Positions 5,691 to 5,808 of a DNA stretch of 5,808 bases are shown one piece after another. The notes beneath the pieces were generated by a model, which was not told the origin of the DNA, ran no database searches, and was given only the letters and a program-made list of their open reading frames with translations. The stretch spans positions 1 through 5,808 of the forward strand of contig JAUSPW010000515.1 in assembly GCA_030652635.1 (NCBI GenBank). The letters run 5' to 3'. This DNA is from Pseudohongiella sp. GTDB lineage: Bacteria; Pseudomonadota; Gammaproteobacteria; Pseudomonadales; Pseudohongiellaceae. Numbering within the stretch: position 1 is the stretch's first letter; each line of letters opens with the position of its first letter. The position numbers were made by a program, and so were the translations under genes.

Positions 5691-5808
5691 CAAATTTGTA
5701 ACAACTGAAACATCGATGATGCCGCAACATGATGCGCGCCTTCATACTCTCTGCCAAGGTGCCGCCCAGATCATAATCAGGATCGTCGTCAACCAAGGTG
5801 CACGCGTA
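5665..5808 (-). CDS. C-terminal end of a Cys-containing protein, truncated by the window edge
   Basis: An open frame runs from the window edge through 47 codons to TAA at 5665-5667. The visible residues include an acidic stretch VDDDPDYDLGG (6-16) and a cysteine-rich end, HHRCFSCYKFGASCSAPV, with Cys at 33, 36 and 43 (CxxC then six residues then C) plus one at residue 3. This looks like protein, not noise: it stays open to the edge and ends 40 bases before arsM in the same direction. The family is not identified. The Cys pattern loosely resembles the C-terminal HCFGC...SSC end of ArsS-type radical SAM proteins (DUF3641), which are often next to arsM, but the spacing and surrounding residues differ. 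It may equally be some other metal- or thiol-binding protein. The start codon and most of the gene lie outside the window. Confidence 0.6.
   Translation of the reverse strand, partial: YACTLVDDDPDYDLGGTLAESMKARIMLRHHRCFSCYKFGASCSAPV

Overview
The window is a piece of a gammaproteobacterial chromosome. The strongest evidence is the trpG-trpD-trpC cluster lying tail-to-tail with a Crp/Vfr-type cAMP receptor gene. This arrangement is familiar from Pseudomonas and relatives, where trpE is located elsewhere. TrpG, TrpD and TrpC are separate proteins here, unlike the enterobacterial TrpGD and TrpCF fusions, and the Crp sequence is closer to Vfr than to most other family members. I cannot name the genus. 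No insertion sequence, phage gene, tRNA, rRNA or CRISPR array is visible.

Layout: (1) 1-103 is a leader region with a possible promoter, followed by crp on the + strand (104-739). (2) Nine bases beyond the crp stop, facing it, lies a 237-residue protein of unknown function with one N-terminal membrane anchor (749-1462, minus). (3) A 75-base gap holds a perfect 10-bp inverted repeat and a second small stem. (4) The trpGDC operon occupies 1538-3986 on the minus strand (transcribed G, then D, then C), with short junctions and a clear ribosome binding site before each gene. (5) A 98-base divergent intergenic region separates trpG from a 156-residue, all-helical, possibly ferritin-like protein (4085-4555, plus). 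(6) Facing that gene is an ArsM-type arsenite methyltransferase (4584-5624, minus). (7) 40 bases upstream of arsM is the C-terminal end of a cysteine-containing gene cut by the window edge (5665-5808, minus), probably in the same operon as arsM.

How the genes work together: trpG supplies the glutaminase subunit for anthranilate synthase (its TrpE partner is outside the window), trpD attaches phosphoribose to anthranilate, and trpC closes the indole ring. Crp is a global cAMP-responsive regulator. ArsM would methylate trivalent arsenic using S-adenosylmethionine, and the truncated gene upstream may belong to the same metalloid pathway. The two least understood genes are the membrane-anchored protein between trpC and crp and the helical protein between trpG and arsM.

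Most of the window is conserved housekeeping DNA. The less explained parts are the truncated CxxC protein before arsM, the two uncharacterised proteins, the inverted repeat at 1475-1509, and a Thr in place of the usual Asp in the TrpD GTGGD motif. I saw no convincing new multi-gene system.
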